From NCBI GenBank assembly GCA_017484135.1, contig JAFUTQ010000021.1, positions 1 to 64,000 of the forward strand: 64,000 bases of DNA, in the 5' to 3' direction. Below, in pieces: positions 8,347 to 17,511 of the stretch. The notes under the pieces were generated by a model. That model did not search any database. It was not told the DNA's origin and saw only the letters and a list, made by a program, of their open reading frames with translations. Every line of letters begins with the position of its first letter. Within the stretch, counting starts at the first letter, position 1. The DNA is from Lachnospiraceae bacterium. GTDB taxonomy: Bacteria; Bacillota; Clostridia; Lachnospirales; Lachnospiraceae. The position numbers and the translations under genes were made by a program.

Positions 8347-9399
8347 ATGCAAAGAAAAAAAATCGCAATTCTTTTTGGAGGATGCTCCACCGAATACGAG
8401 GTGTCCCTGCAATCCGCAGGAGCAGTTCTGGAGCATCTGAGTCGGGAGAAATATGAAGTCATTCCGATCGGAATCACAAGAGATGGGGAATGGTATCACT
8501 ACACCGGAGTTTATGAGAATATACCGGATGACATATGGTGGGAGGACAGAAGAAATCTGATTCCGGTGGTCGCTTCTCAAAGCCGGAGCGCGAAGGGCTT
8601 TTTGGAGCTACAGCATGACAGCTATTCAGCGCTTGGGATCGATCTGGCATTTCCGGTATTGCATGGAAAGAACGGAGAGGACGGCACCGTGCAAGGGCTG
8701 TTTGAACTGGCGGGAATTCCGGTGATCGGCTGCAATACCCTTTCGTCTGCTCTGTGCATGGACAAGGATCGGGCGCACCGTCTCGCAGAGGCAGCAGGCA
8801 TTGCAGTGCCAAAATCGGTCACATTCCGGAAGGGAAAAACAGAGGAAGCAAAAAGAATGATTTCTGCGGAGCTGACGTATCCGCTGTTCGTCAAACCGGT
8901 CCGTGCAGGCTCGTCCTTTGGCGTGACAAAAATATCTGCGGCAGAGGAGCTGGACACAGCCCTTGGGACGGCATTTTTATATGATACGGAGGTCATCGTC
9001 GAGGAGGCAATTGACGGTTTTGAGGTGGGCTGCGCGGTGCTGGGCATCGATACACTGACCGTTGGCAGGGTGGATGAGATTGAGCTTTCCGGTGGGTTTT
9101 TTGACTATACAGAAAAATACACGTTGAGGGCCACAAGGATTTATATGCCGGCAAGAATCAATCCGGAAACGGAGAAACGGATTCAGGAGGCAGCTGTTAT
9201 CATTTATAAAGCGCTGGGCTGCTCCGGCTTTGCCCGGGTGGATCTGTTTCTGACACCCGCGGGAAAAATCGTATTTAATGAGGTAAATACCATTCCCGGC
9301 TTTACCTCCCACAGCCGCTATCCAAATATGATGAAAGGAATCGGGTTGTCGTTTGCTGCAATGCTGGACAAGCTGATCGGGTTATACACAGAGTCATGA
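8347..9399 (+). CDS. vanG: D-alanine--D-serine ligase, VanG type
   Basis: This ATP-grasp ligase makes the D-Ala-D-Ser dipeptide used as a low-affinity vancomycin target in peptidoglycan precursors. The 350-residue protein starts MQRKKIAILFGG and shows FPVLHGKNGEDG, the DKDRAH and KPVRAGSSFG nucleotide-binding segments, and the omega-loop EKY (256-258), which marks D-Ala-D-Ser ligases such as VanC, VanE and VanG rather than D-Ala-D-Lac enzymes. Long stretches match my memory of VanG (for example GEWYHYTG and NEVNTIPGFTSHSRYPNMM). The ATG at 8347 has a perfect GGAGG that is buried in a hairpin. Its stop overlaps the vanT start by four bases. The usual vanXY peptidase gene is not between them. 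Confidence 0.92.
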   Translation: MQRKKIAILFGGCSTEYEVSLQSAGAVLEHLSREKYEVIPIGITRDGEWYHYTGVYENIPDDIWWEDRRNLIPVVASQSRSAKGFLELQHDSYSALGIDLAFPVLHGKNGEDGTVQGLFELAGIPVIGCNTLSSALCMDKDRAHRLAEAAGIAVPKSVTFRKGKTEEAKRMISAELTYPLFVKPVRAGSSFGVTKISAAEELDTALGTAFLYDTEVIVEEAIDGFEVGCAVLGIDTLTVGRVDEIELSGGFFDYTEKYTLRATRIYMPARINPETEKRIQEAAVIIYKALGCSGFARVDLFLTPAGKIVFNEVNTIPGFTSHSRYPNMMKGIGLSFAAMLDKLIGLYTES

Positions 9400-11531
9400 G
9401 TACCGAGAAAAAAAGCTATCCGGGCATTGATTGTTTCAGAATCCTCGCTGCTCTTTTGGTCGTAGCCATCCACACTTCGCCCCTTTTGTCTTTCAGTGAA
9501 ACAGGGGATTTCATACTGACCCGCATTGTGGCGCGCACTGCGGTGCCGTTTTTCTTTCTGACCTCAGGATTTTTTCTGATTTCCCGGTATGCTTATGATG
9601 GAGCGAGGCTAAGGAGGTTTGAAAAGAAAACCGGGCTGATTTATGGGGCTGCGATTCTGCTCTATTTGCCGGTCAATCTTTACAATCATTATTTTGCGTC
9701 GGAATATTTCCTGCCAAATTTTATCAAGGATCTTGTGTTTGACGGGACGATGTATCACCTATGGTATCTGCCTGCGTCCATGCTGGGGGCGGCGACCGCG
9801 TGGTATCTGGTGCGAAGGCTGGATTATCAAAGGGCGCTGGCAGTTACTGGTGTTCTTTACATAGTCGGCCTGTTTGGGGACAGCTATTATGGATTTGTGG
9901 AACCGATTACATTCCTGAATAAAATTTATGCCTCTGTTTTTCAGATCAGTGACTACACAAGAAACGGATTTTTCTTTGCTCCGATATTTTTTGTGCTGGG
10001 TGGATGGATCGCGGATGACCGCCGTCGGATTCGTGTCGGAAAAGCGGTGTGCGGATTTTTTGTCAGCTTTTTTCTGATGTTTGGGGAAGGGATGCTTTTG
10101 CACCATTTTGGACTCCAGCGCCACGATAGTATGTATTTCTTTCTGGTTCCTTGTATGTTCTTTTTGTTTCATGTGATCCTGCATTTCCGTGGCAGACGCT
10201 TACAGCAGCTTCGGATGACCGCATTGTTCATCTATCTGATTCATCCGATGGTGATTCTTTTCGTACGTCTGGCGGCAAAGGTTCTGCACAGACAGAGCCT
10301 GTTGGTAGACCAAAGTCTGGTGCACTACATCATCGTTTGTATCCTTTCCGTTGCATTTGCTCTTGGTATGACCGGAATATGGAGCAGATGGAAGTTGTCA
10401 GATTCACCAAAGAGGAAGGGGACGGAGCGGGCGTGGATAGAAATGAATCGGGACAATTTAGAGCACAATGTCCATGTTCTTCGAAAGGCGATGCCGATCG
10501 GATGTGAACTGATGGCGGTGGTAAAGACCGAGGCCTATGGGCATGGCGCGTTTGCGGTTGCCATACAGCTTGATCGGATCGGGGTCAAAGCATTTGCGGT
10601 CGCCACGATCGCTGAGGGAATCCGCCTCAGAAAATACGGCGTGCGGGGGGAAATACTGATTCTCGGGTATACGGATGTCAGCCGTGTAAAGGAGCTCAAA
10701 AAATATGACCTCATTCAGACGCTGGTGGATTATCAATATGCCGTTTCCTTAAATCGGCAGGGAATTTCCGTAAAGGCACATTTGAAAATCGACACAGGGA
10801 TGCACCGACTGGGAGTCGGATATGATTCCGTGACGGAGGTTAAAAAAATATATCGGATGAAATCCCTTCAAATCTGTGGCATGTACACCCATCTCAGTCG
10901 TTCGGACAGTCTGGAGCCGGAGGATGTGGCATTTACCAAAAAGCAGATCGATCGGTTTTACGCGTTGGCAGATCAGCTGAAAGCCGATGGAATTGCCATT
11001 CCTAAGCTGCATATACAAAGCAGCTATGGACTGTTCAATTATCCGCAGCTTGCCTGTGATTATGTCAGATGCGGGATCGCACTGTATGGGGTGCTGAGCA
11101 CACCGGACAGCGATACGGTACGCACGTTGGATTTACGGCCGGTGCTTTCCGTAAAAGCAAGAGTCATTCATATGCAGACGATACCAAAGGGGGAAAGCGT
11201 GGGATATGGCAGAGCCTTTGTGACTGAGCGGGACAGTGAGATTGCGATTTTGTCCGTCGGATATGGAGACGGGATCCCAAGGAATCTGTCCGGCAGCATC
11301 GGAAGGGTAATGATCGGGATGCAATATGCGCCTATTGTGGGACGAATCTGTATGGATCAGCTGGCAGTGGACGTGACGGATCTGACGGGTGTTGCGGTGG
11401 GGGATATCGGAACCATTGTAGCAGACAGTTTGGACAGCCCGCTTTCTGCTCCGAAGGTGGCGGCTGCAGCACAGAGCATCAGCAATGAGCTGCTGTGCAG
11501 ATTGGGTGCCAGACTGGGAAAGGTGGAGTAA
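9396..11531 (+). CDS. vanT: Membrane-bound serine racemase VanT (acyltransferase-3 + alanine racemase fusion)
   Basis: This two-domain protein supplies D-Ser for VanG. The first 340 or so residues form a polytopic acyltransferase-3-like membrane domain (FRILAALLVVAIHTSPLL at the start, about ten membrane segments) thought to handle serine uptake. The remainder is a fold-type III alanine racemase domain with the PLP lysine in MAVVKTEAYGHG and the second catalytic tyrosine region VGYGDGIPR. Its 711 residues equal the usual VanT length. The ATGA overlap with vanG implies translational coupling. Together vanG and vanT allow synthesis of D-Ala-D-Ser, but without VanXY the normal D-Ala-D-Ala ends would not be removed. 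Confidence 0.92.
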   Translation: MSTEKKSYPGIDCFRILAALLVVAIHTSPLLSFSETGDFILTRIVARTAVPFFFLTSGFFLISRYAYDGARLRRFEKKTGLIYGAAILLYLPVNLYNHYFASEYFLPNFIKDLVFDGTMYHLWYLPASMLGAATAWYLVRRLDYQRALAVTGVLYIVGLFGDSYYGFVEPITFLNKIYASVFQISDYTRNGFFFAPIFFVLGGWIADDRRRIRVGKAVCGFFVSFFLMFGEGMLLHHFGLQRHDSMYFFLVPCMFFLFHVILHFRGRRLQQLRMTALFIYLIHPMVILFVRLAAKVLHRQSLLVDQSLVHYIIVCILSVAFALGMTGIWSRWKLSDSPKRKGTERAWIEMNRDNLEHNVHVLRKAMPIGCELMAVVKTEAYGHGAFAVAIQLDRIGVKAFAVATIAEGIRLRKYGVRGEILILGYTDVSRVKELKKYDLIQTLVDYQYAVSLNRQGISVKAHLKIDTGMHRLGVGYDSVTEVKKIYRMKSLQICGMYTHLSRSDSLEPEDVAFTKKQIDRFYALADQLKADGIAIPKLHIQSSYGLFNYPQLACDYVRCGIALYGVLSTPDSDTVRTLDLRPVLSVKARVIHMQTIPKGESVGYGRAFVTERDSEIAILSVGYGDGIPRNLSGSIGRVMIGMQYAPIVGRICMDQLAVDVTDLTGVAVGDIGTIVADSLDSPLSAPKVAAAAQSISNELLCRLGARLGKVE

Positions 11532-11610
11532 ATGAATTTTTTTCGGTTTAAGGTTGATTTAAGGAAGCTGTGCTAAAGTACTCTCATAGTCAATGAAGGG
11601 AGGAAACACT

Positions 11611-13911
11611 ATGAAGCACAGACAAACCGGAAAAAAATGGAAAAAGGCGGTCTTACCGCTTGCAATGGCATCGGCACTGGCTCTGACGAGTCTGCCGGCA
11701 AATCTTCTCATCGTACAGGCGGCAAGCAGTACGGTGGAGACACTCATCGAACAGGGGACAACGGTACTGACCTTTACCGATGACGGAATCACCGCATCGG
11801 GAAATGGAGACACCGGATATAAAATCGAAGGCACTCAGCTTACGATCAATAAGTCCGGTACCTATATCGTGACCGGCTCCTGCTCCGAGGGAAGCATCAA
11901 GATCAAAAAGGGAACCACCAATGTGACACTGATTCTCTCCGATCTGACCTTGATTTCATCGGAAACCGCACCGATTCTGATCAACAAGGAGAATACCGAC
12001 ATCGTGATTGATATCGAGGGAACGAATGTCATTACAGACAACGAGGATCCGGACAATGAGGATTCGACCGATGCGGACGTTGCAGATGCGTTTGAAGGCG
12101 CAGGCATCAAGATCAAATCCGGCGGTAGCCTGACCTTTACGGGAAGCGGAAGTCTCACGGTGGACGGCTCGAACTGCAAAAACGGAATCAAGGGCGCGGC
12201 GACAACGGATATTACGGTGGGCGCATCGGCAAGTGACAGCTTTACGATCAATGTGACAGCGGCAAACAATGCACTGGCAAGTGACGGCAGCGTTACCGTC
12301 AAGGGAGGAACGTTAAACCTCACAGCGGATGGCGACGGTCTGAAATCCTCGCCGGACGAGGATGATGAGGAGTCCGCGGGCGAGATTTTGATCAGCGGAG
12401 GTACGGTCAATGTAAATTCCGGTGACGATGGCATCAAGGCAGACAGTACCCTGACCATTACCGGAGGAAATGTCACGGTCAGCGCCGGAGATGATGCGAT
12501 CAAAGCGGAATATACGTTAAACATCGGAACAGAGGGAGCGTCCGGCGGACCGACGATCAATGTCACCAAAGCCTATGAGGGCTTTGAGGCGGCAACGGTC
12601 AATCTCTACTCCGGAACGGGAAGTATCACTTCCAGTGATGACGGAATCAACGCGGCAAACGGGGATCTGACGAATTATTCGTTTTCCCTGAATATCTATG
12701 GCGGAACCTGGACGATCAATGCGGGCGGCGATGGTCTGGACAGCAATGGTACGCTGAATGTATCCGGTGGTACAACGGAGGTTTTCGGATCTGCAAATGA
12801 CGGCGATGGTGCGCTGGATTATGGCGATGGAAGTACGTTTACCGTCTCAGGCGGCACGATTCTCGGTGTCGGGATGTCCGGGATGGCAGAAGGACCGACA
12901 AGCGGTGTCTATGTCATGTTCGGTTCCTCCGGAATGGGCGGCGGAAATATGGGCCAGCGGCAGGGTGGCGGCATGGGCCAGCAAGGCGGCATGGGTCAGC
13001 AGCCAGGCGGCAATATGGGGCAGCCGGGTGCAGGCACATCGACGGGACAGAGTTCCTTTACCCTGGCGGCAGGGGATACGATTGTGATTAAGGACAGCTC
13101 CGGGAATACGGTCTACACTGCATCATCCACCGCAAAGAAGAGTGCAAACAACGTGGTGTTCTCCTCGGGAGATCTTGTCAGCGGCGAAAGCTATACACTC
13201 TATGTCAATGGTTCGGCAGTGGCAACGGCAACCGCAACAGAGGGCAGTACCGGGGCTATGCCTGGCGGAAATATACCGAATGGCAGTCAAAACGGAAATA
13301 TGCAGGACGAGGCTCAAACACCGGATGTATCTCAGAATACGCAAAACAATCAGCAGTCAGAAGGCAGCACGCAGACCAATTGGGTGCAGGATGGCGAGAC
13401 ATGGTACTACAACAATGAAGAGGGCGAGACACAGACAGGCTGGGTCAATGACCGCGGCACATGGTATTACATGAGCGACAGCGGAGCGATGCAGACGGGC
13501 TGGGTAAATGACGGAGGTACCTGGTATTACACCAGCGACAGCGGAGCGATGCAGACGGGCTGGGTAAATGATGGAGGTACCTGGTACTATTTGAACGGAA
13601 GCGGAGCGATGCAGACGGGGTGGATCAATGACGGAGGCACTTGGTACTACATGAACGGAAGCGGAGCAATGCAGACAGGATGGCTGAAGGATGGAGACAA
13701 ATGGTACTATCTGGACAGCAGCGGAGCAATGAAAACCGGATGGCTCAAAGACGGAGGTGCATGGTATTATCTGAACGGAAGCGGAGCGATGCAGACCGGT
13801 TGGTACACCGTGAACGGAAAATGGTATTACAGCTATGCCTCCGGTGTGATGGCGGCAAATACCAGAATCGGAAATTATCGCATCAATGCCAACGGAGAGT
13901 GGGTAAAATAG
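11611..13911 (+). CDS. Secreted Cthe_2159-like carbohydrate-binding protein with cell-wall-binding repeats
   Basis: This is a predicted surface protein of 766 residues. A Sec signal peptide (KKWKK, hydrophobic stretch, cleavage near VQA-AS at residue 37) is followed by a right-handed beta-helix region resembling the Cthe_2159 family (repeating GGxxxITGGxxxxxSGDDGIK units), whose founding member binds pectin-like polysaccharide. A Gly-Gln-Met-rich linker (GGGMGQQGGMGQQPGG) and a Pro/Asn/Gln-rich stretch lead to eight 20-residue WYY...GAMQTGW wall-binding repeats and a C-terminal cap ending NANGEWVK, shared with the two giant proteins at 40.5 and 45.7 kb. GGGAGG precedes the ATG at 11611. No LPXTG motif is present, so attachment is probably non-covalent. 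Confidence 0.82.
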   Translation: MKHRQTGKKWKKAVLPLAMASALALTSLPANLLIVQAASSTVETLIEQGTTVLTFTDDGITASGNGDTGYKIEGTQLTINKSGTYIVTGSCSEGSIKIKKGTTNVTLILSDLTLISSETAPILINKENTDIVIDIEGTNVITDNEDPDNEDSTDADVADAFEGAGIKIKSGGSLTFTGSGSLTVDGSNCKNGIKGAATTDITVGASASDSFTINVTAANNALASDGSVTVKGGTLNLTADGDGLKSSPDEDDEESAGEILISGGTVNVNSGDDGIKADSTLTITGGNVTVSAGDDAIKAEYTLNIGTEGASGGPTINVTKAYEGFEAATVNLYSGTGSITSSDDGINAANGDLTNYSFSLNIYGGTWTINAGGDGLDSNGTLNVSGGTTEVFGSANDGDGALDYGDGSTFTVSGGTILGVGMSGMAEGPTSGVYVMFGSSGMGGGNMGQRQGGGMGQQGGMGQQPGGNMGQPGAGTSTGQSSFTLAAGDTIVIKDSSGNTVYTASSTAKKSANNVVFSSGDLVSGESYTLYVNGSAVATATATEGSTGAMPGGNIPNGSQNGNMQDEAQTPDVSQNTQNNQQSEGSTQTNWVQDGETWYYNNEEGETQTGWVNDRGTWYYMSDSGAMQTGWVNDGGTWYYTSDSGAMQTGWVNDGGTWYYLNGSGAMQTGWINDGGTWYYMNGSGAMQTGWLKDGDKWYYLDSSGAMKTGWLKDGGAWYYLNGSGAMQTGWYTVNGKWYYSYASGVMAANTRIGNYRINANGEWVK
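13380..13860 (+). repeat. 60-bp tandem repeats encoding cell-wall-binding units
   Basis: About eight imperfect 60-bp units each encode a 20-residue WYY/GAMQTGW module. Some adjacent copies differ by only a few bases (for example around 13500-13560), so unequal recombination could change copy number. Confidence 0.75.
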
Positions 13912-13941
13912 TTGCAATAAACTGACAGCACAAGATAGAAA

Positions 13942-13994
13942 GCAGGGAGACGGTAAGCTCTAAAAGGAGTTTGGCGTCTCCTGCGTTATTTTTT
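13942..13994 (+). terminator. Intrinsic terminator after the surface protein gene
   Basis: GCAGG-g-AGACG (13942-13952) pairs with CGTCTCCTGC (13975-13984) and is followed by a T-rich run to 13993. It separates the surface protein gene from the ABC transporter block. Confidence 0.75.
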
Positions 13995-14066
13995 ATCCTT
14001 ATTTAAGGATTATTTAATAATCTCACTGCTAAACTGCACCTATCAAACAAAAACGGAGGGATACTT

Positions 14067-14318
14067 ATGAACAAAACAGCCTTTATTGAAGAACTGAAAA
14101 ACAAGACAGGGCTTACCGAAGAGCAGGCCGCAGCAGTCAACGAGATCTTTGAGAGCAACTTCTTTTTGAAGAAAAAGAACACGGACAAAATCATCAGTCA
14201 GATCAGCGAAAAGCTGTCTTTTGACAATGATAAGGCAAAGGAAATCTACGATGCGGCTTACGATCTGATCAAAAATGAGATAGCAGGAAAGATCAAGCAT
14301 CCGTTCGGACCCCAGTAA
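14067..14318 (+). CDS. Small hypothetical protein ahead of the ABC exporter
   Basis: I do not recognise this 83-residue protein. It is mostly helical and highly charged: KTGLTEEQAAAVNEIFE is followed by a Lys-rich turn and a second helical half, with no membrane segment or signal peptide. It has a good ribosome binding site (ACGGAGGG) and ends 28 bases before the permease gene, so it is probably the first gene of that operon. It may be a regulator or adaptor of the exporter, but nothing in the sequence proves this. Confidence 0.7.
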   Translation: MNKTAFIEELKNKTGLTEEQAAAVNEIFESNFFLKKKNTDKIISQISEKLSFDNDKAKEIYDAAYDLIKNEIAGKIKHPFGPQ

Positions 14319-14345
14319 TCACACATTCCAATCAAGGAGATGCTT

Positions 14346-16709
14346 ATGTTTTTTGAAATCTTAAAACGTGATATCAGACGAAAACGAACCATGAACCTCA
14401 TTATCCTGCTCTTTGTAGTGCTGGCAGTCACCTTTATTGCGTCCAGTGTGAGCAATCTTACCGCCATCATGAGCTCACTAGATACTTATTTTGGCGAAGC
14501 AGGCGTAGGCGACTATGCGACCGTTGAACGGGGGGAGGTGGGAAAAAGCGTCGCAGAGATTGCAGAAGGGCTTGCTTATGTGGACGATGTGCGAAAGGAA
14601 CCGATCCTGTTCAACTCGGACGGTATTGAGCGTGACGGAGAGACCCTTGTCGTAACGGATTTTGTGATCATCAGCTCTATCGATCAGCAGATTCAAAAAT
14701 ATTATGACAGCGACAACCATGAGATTACGGAAGTGCCGGAGGGCAGCGTGTATGTCAGAAAAAGTTATCTGGATAAAGCAGAACTCTCCGTTGGGGATGA
14801 ATTTACCCTTCCGATCGGCGACACCAGAGTGCACCTCACAGTAAAGGGCGAACTGAAGGATGCCGTATTCGGTTCTATGCTGATGGGGACTCCGAGGTTT
14901 GTGGTGAGTCAGGCAGACTATGACAAATTTATGGCGGACGAAAACAGTGCCAACTACAAGGGCGCAATTACCTATGTGGATACGGACGATGTGAAGGCGC
15001 TTCAACAGGAATTGAATGAGTGCAAGAACATTCTTTTTTCAGGCTCTAAAGATACGATAAAATTTACCTACATCATCGAGATGCTGGTTGCGGGAATCCT
15101 GATGATCGTCAGCGTATGTCTGATCATCATTGCCCTTGTGATCTTACGCTTTACCATTACCTTTACGCTCAGCGAGGAATTCCGGGAGATCGGGATTATG
15201 AAGGCCATCGGCATTCCGAATACAAAAATACGCGCGCTGTATCTGGTAAAATATCTTGCGATTTCCATTGTGGGTGCGCTCATCGGGCTGATTGCATCCA
15301 TCCCCTTTGGGAATCTGATGCTCACGCAGGCGGCGGATGCCATGGTCATTTTTCATTCCGGAAAATTCTGGCTCAGCGGAATCTGTTCTGTCGGCGTCGT
15401 CGGGATCGTTCTGCTGTTTTGTTACCGCAGTACACGGATGGTAAAAAAATTCACACCGGTTGACGCGATCCGAAACGGTTCCACGGGAGAGCGCTACAGA
15501 AAAAAGGGTATGCTCAGGCTCTCGAAGCGGAAGGGAAGACCGATCCCGTTTCTGGCCTGCAACGATATTCTCAGCGGAATGAGGCGGTTTGGAATCATGC
15601 TGGTTACCTTTACCGTCGGGATTCTCCTGATCATGATCGTGTTAAATACTATGACTACGCTGCAGAGCGGGAAGCTGGTAAGCTGGTTCTCGCTGGCGGA
15701 GGGTGATGTCTTTCTGACGAATCAGGGAAAGATGTCCACCTACATGACGGAAGACGGGAGAGAAGCGCTGGAGAACGATCTGGAAGAAATGCAGAAAACG
15801 CTGGCGGAAAACGGAATGCCGGCAGAGGTGTTTGCAGAGGTCAGCCACAGCTTTACGGTCAGCAAGGGGGAGCTGTCCACACACTCACTTACCTTTGAAG
15901 GCATCAATACCACCACGGATATGTATCACAGTTACATTGAGGGGACACCGCCTCAGAATAAAAATGAGATCGCAGTCACCTATGTGATCGCGGACAGGCT
16001 GGATGCAGCCATCGGTGATACGGTCACCGTAAAAAGCCCGGAGGGAGACAGGGATTACATCATCTCTGCAATCTATCAATCCATGACGAACCAGGGTGAG
16101 GGCATCCGCTTTCATCAGGATGAGCGGTACAGCTTTGCATCGCTGAACGGAGTCTGGGCAACGGAGATCCGGTTTACGGATGATCCTTCACAGAAAGAGA
16201 TCGCACAGCGGATGGAAAAGATCCGGGAGCTGTATCCGGACTATGAGATAAAGACACCGGGTGAATATGTGGATTATGTGGTCAACGGGATCAGCTCTTA
16301 TATGAGTACGCTCAAGCTTTTGATCATCCTGATCGTCATGCTGATCAACCTTCTGGTGGCAGTCCTGATGGAAAAAACCTTCCTGACGAAGGAGCGCGGA
16401 GAGATCGCCATGTTAAAAGCGGTGGGCTTCGGAAACGGGGCAATCATTCGCTGGCAGGTTCTTCGGATCGCAATCGTTATGGTGGCTGCAACGGTGCTCG
16501 CCATCCTGCTCTGCAATCCGGTCAGTCAGATTTCCATGGGTGCTGTGTTCCGGATCATGGGTGCAAAGACCATTATCTTTGATGTAAATGTGCTGGAAAG
16601 CTATGTGCTTTATCCGCTTTTGATTCTTGCAGTTACCGTGTCTGGGGTATTTCTTACCGCTCTGCCGGTCTGCAGGATCCAATCAAATGAGATCAATGCA
16701 GTTGAATAA
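14346..16709 (+). CDS. ABC transporter permease with two FtsX domains
   Basis: This 787-residue membrane protein is the permease of a MacB/FtsX-like ABC system. One N-terminal membrane segment (about 15-37), a large external domain of around 200 residues, and three membrane segments (about 240-360) form the first FtsX unit. The pattern repeats from about 415, with a second external domain and three segments near 655-775. FREIGIMKAIGIPNTKIR and RGEIAMLKAVGFGNGAI are the paired cytoplasmic coupling motifs. AAGGAG at 14334-14338 favours ATG 14346 over ATG 14340. The ATPase and a two-component system follow, an arrangement typical of antimicrobial peptide sensing and resistance modules; the substrate is unknown. 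Confidence 0.88.
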   Translation: MFFEILKRDIRRKRTMNLIILLFVVLAVTFIASSVSNLTAIMSSLDTYFGEAGVGDYATVERGEVGKSVAEIAEGLAYVDDVRKEPILFNSDGIERDGETLVVTDFVIISSIDQQIQKYYDSDNHEITEVPEGSVYVRKSYLDKAELSVGDEFTLPIGDTRVHLTVKGELKDAVFGSMLMGTPRFVVSQADYDKFMADENSANYKGAITYVDTDDVKALQQELNECKNILFSGSKDTIKFTYIIEMLVAGILMIVSVCLIIIALVILRFTITFTLSEEFREIGIMKAIGIPNTKIRALYLVKYLAISIVGALIGLIASIPFGNLMLTQAADAMVIFHSGKFWLSGICSVGVVGIVLLFCYRSTRMVKKFTPVDAIRNGSTGERYRKKGMLRLSKRKGRPIPFLACNDILSGMRRFGIMLVTFTVGILLIMIVLNTMTTLQSGKLVSWFSLAEGDVFLTNQGKMSTYMTEDGREALENDLEEMQKTLAENGMPAEVFAEVSHSFTVSKGELSTHSLTFEGINTTTDMYHSYIEGTPPQNKNEIAVTYVIADRLDAAIGDTVTVKSPEGDRDYIISAIYQSMTNQGEGIRFHQDERYSFASLNGVWATEIRFTDDPSQKEIAQRMEKIRELYPDYEIKTPGEYVDYVVNGISSYMSTLKLLIILIVMLINLLVAVLMEKTFLTKERGEIAMLKAVGFGNGAIIRWQVLRIAIVMVAATVLAILLCNPVSQISMGAVFRIMGAKTIIFDVNVLESYVLYPLLILAVTVSGVFLTALPVCRIQSNEINAVE

Positions 16710-16720
16710 AGGAGAAAACC

Positions 16721-17485
16721 ATGTCTATTCTTGAAGTAAAAAATCTTTGTAAAACCTATATCATAAACAAACGCCAGAACAATGTGCTCAGAAATATAAG
16801 CTTTACCGTAAATGAGGGGGAAATGGTGGCAGTGATGGGGCCATCCGGCTCGGGAAAATCCACCCTGCTCTATACCGTGTCCGGAATGGATGACATGACC
16901 GCAGGGGAGGTAAGGTTTGCAGGCAAGGACATGTCGGCGCTGAATGCAAAGGAACTGGCGGCACTCAGGCTTGATGAGATGGGATTTATCTTTCAGCAGA
17001 TGTATATGTTAAAAAATCTCAATATCCTCGACAACATCATTCTTCCGGCACGTCAGTCCAAAGCCAATCAGCGTTCGGCAAAGGAAAAAACAGAGTACGG
17101 CAGGGAGCTGATGCGAAAGCTTGGGATCATTGAAATCGCCGACAACGATATCAACGAGGTGTCGGGCGGACAGCTGCAGCGCGCCTGTATCTGCAGAAGT
17201 ATGATCAACCAGCCCAAAATGATCTTTGCAGATGAGCCGACGGGTGCGCTCAACCGCACAAGCTCCAGGGAGGTCATGGAGGAGCTCGGCAAGATCAACC
17301 GGGAGGGAACCACCGTCATGCTCGTCACCCACGATGCCAATGTGGCCGCAAAGTGCACCAGGGTCATGTACATTGTTGACGGCAATATAAAGGGGGAGTA
17401 TAATTTGGGCAGATATGAAAACGAAACGGAGCTTAGAACCCGGGAGAAAAGCCTGAACAACTGGCTGATCGAACAGGGCTGGTAG
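16721..17485 (+). CDS. ABC transporter ATP-binding protein (MacB/LolD type)
   Basis: This 254-residue ATPase powers the preceding FtsX-type permease. It has Walker A GPSGSGKST near residue 42, the Q-loop FIFQQMYMLKNL, signature VSGGQLQR, Walker B MIFADEPTGALN and a switch His in LVTHDANVA, all characteristic of the MacB/LolD subfamily that works with FtsX permeases. GGAG precedes the ATG and only 11 bases separate it from the permease stop. A longer than usual C-terminal tail (residues 225-254) ends in NNWLIEQGW; its role is not evident. Confidence 0.93.
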   Translation: MSILEVKNLCKTYIINKRQNNVLRNISFTVNEGEMVAVMGPSGSGKSTLLYTVSGMDDMTAGEVRFAGKDMSALNAKELAALRLDEMGFIFQQMYMLKNLNILDNIILPARQSKANQRSAKEKTEYGRELMRKLGIIEIADNDINEVSGGQLQRACICRSMINQPKMIFADEPTGALNRTSSREVMEELGKINREGTTVMLVTHDANVAAKCTRVMYIVDGNIKGEYNLGRYENETELRTREKSLNNWLIEQGW

Positions 17486-17511
17486 GAGCAAACAAAAGTC
17501 GGAGGCGCGTG

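Noticed and set aside
6429..11531. A complete vancomycin resistance operon
   Set aside because: No D,D-peptidase gene (vanXY, vanX or vanY) is present, so resistance cannot be claimed from this window.
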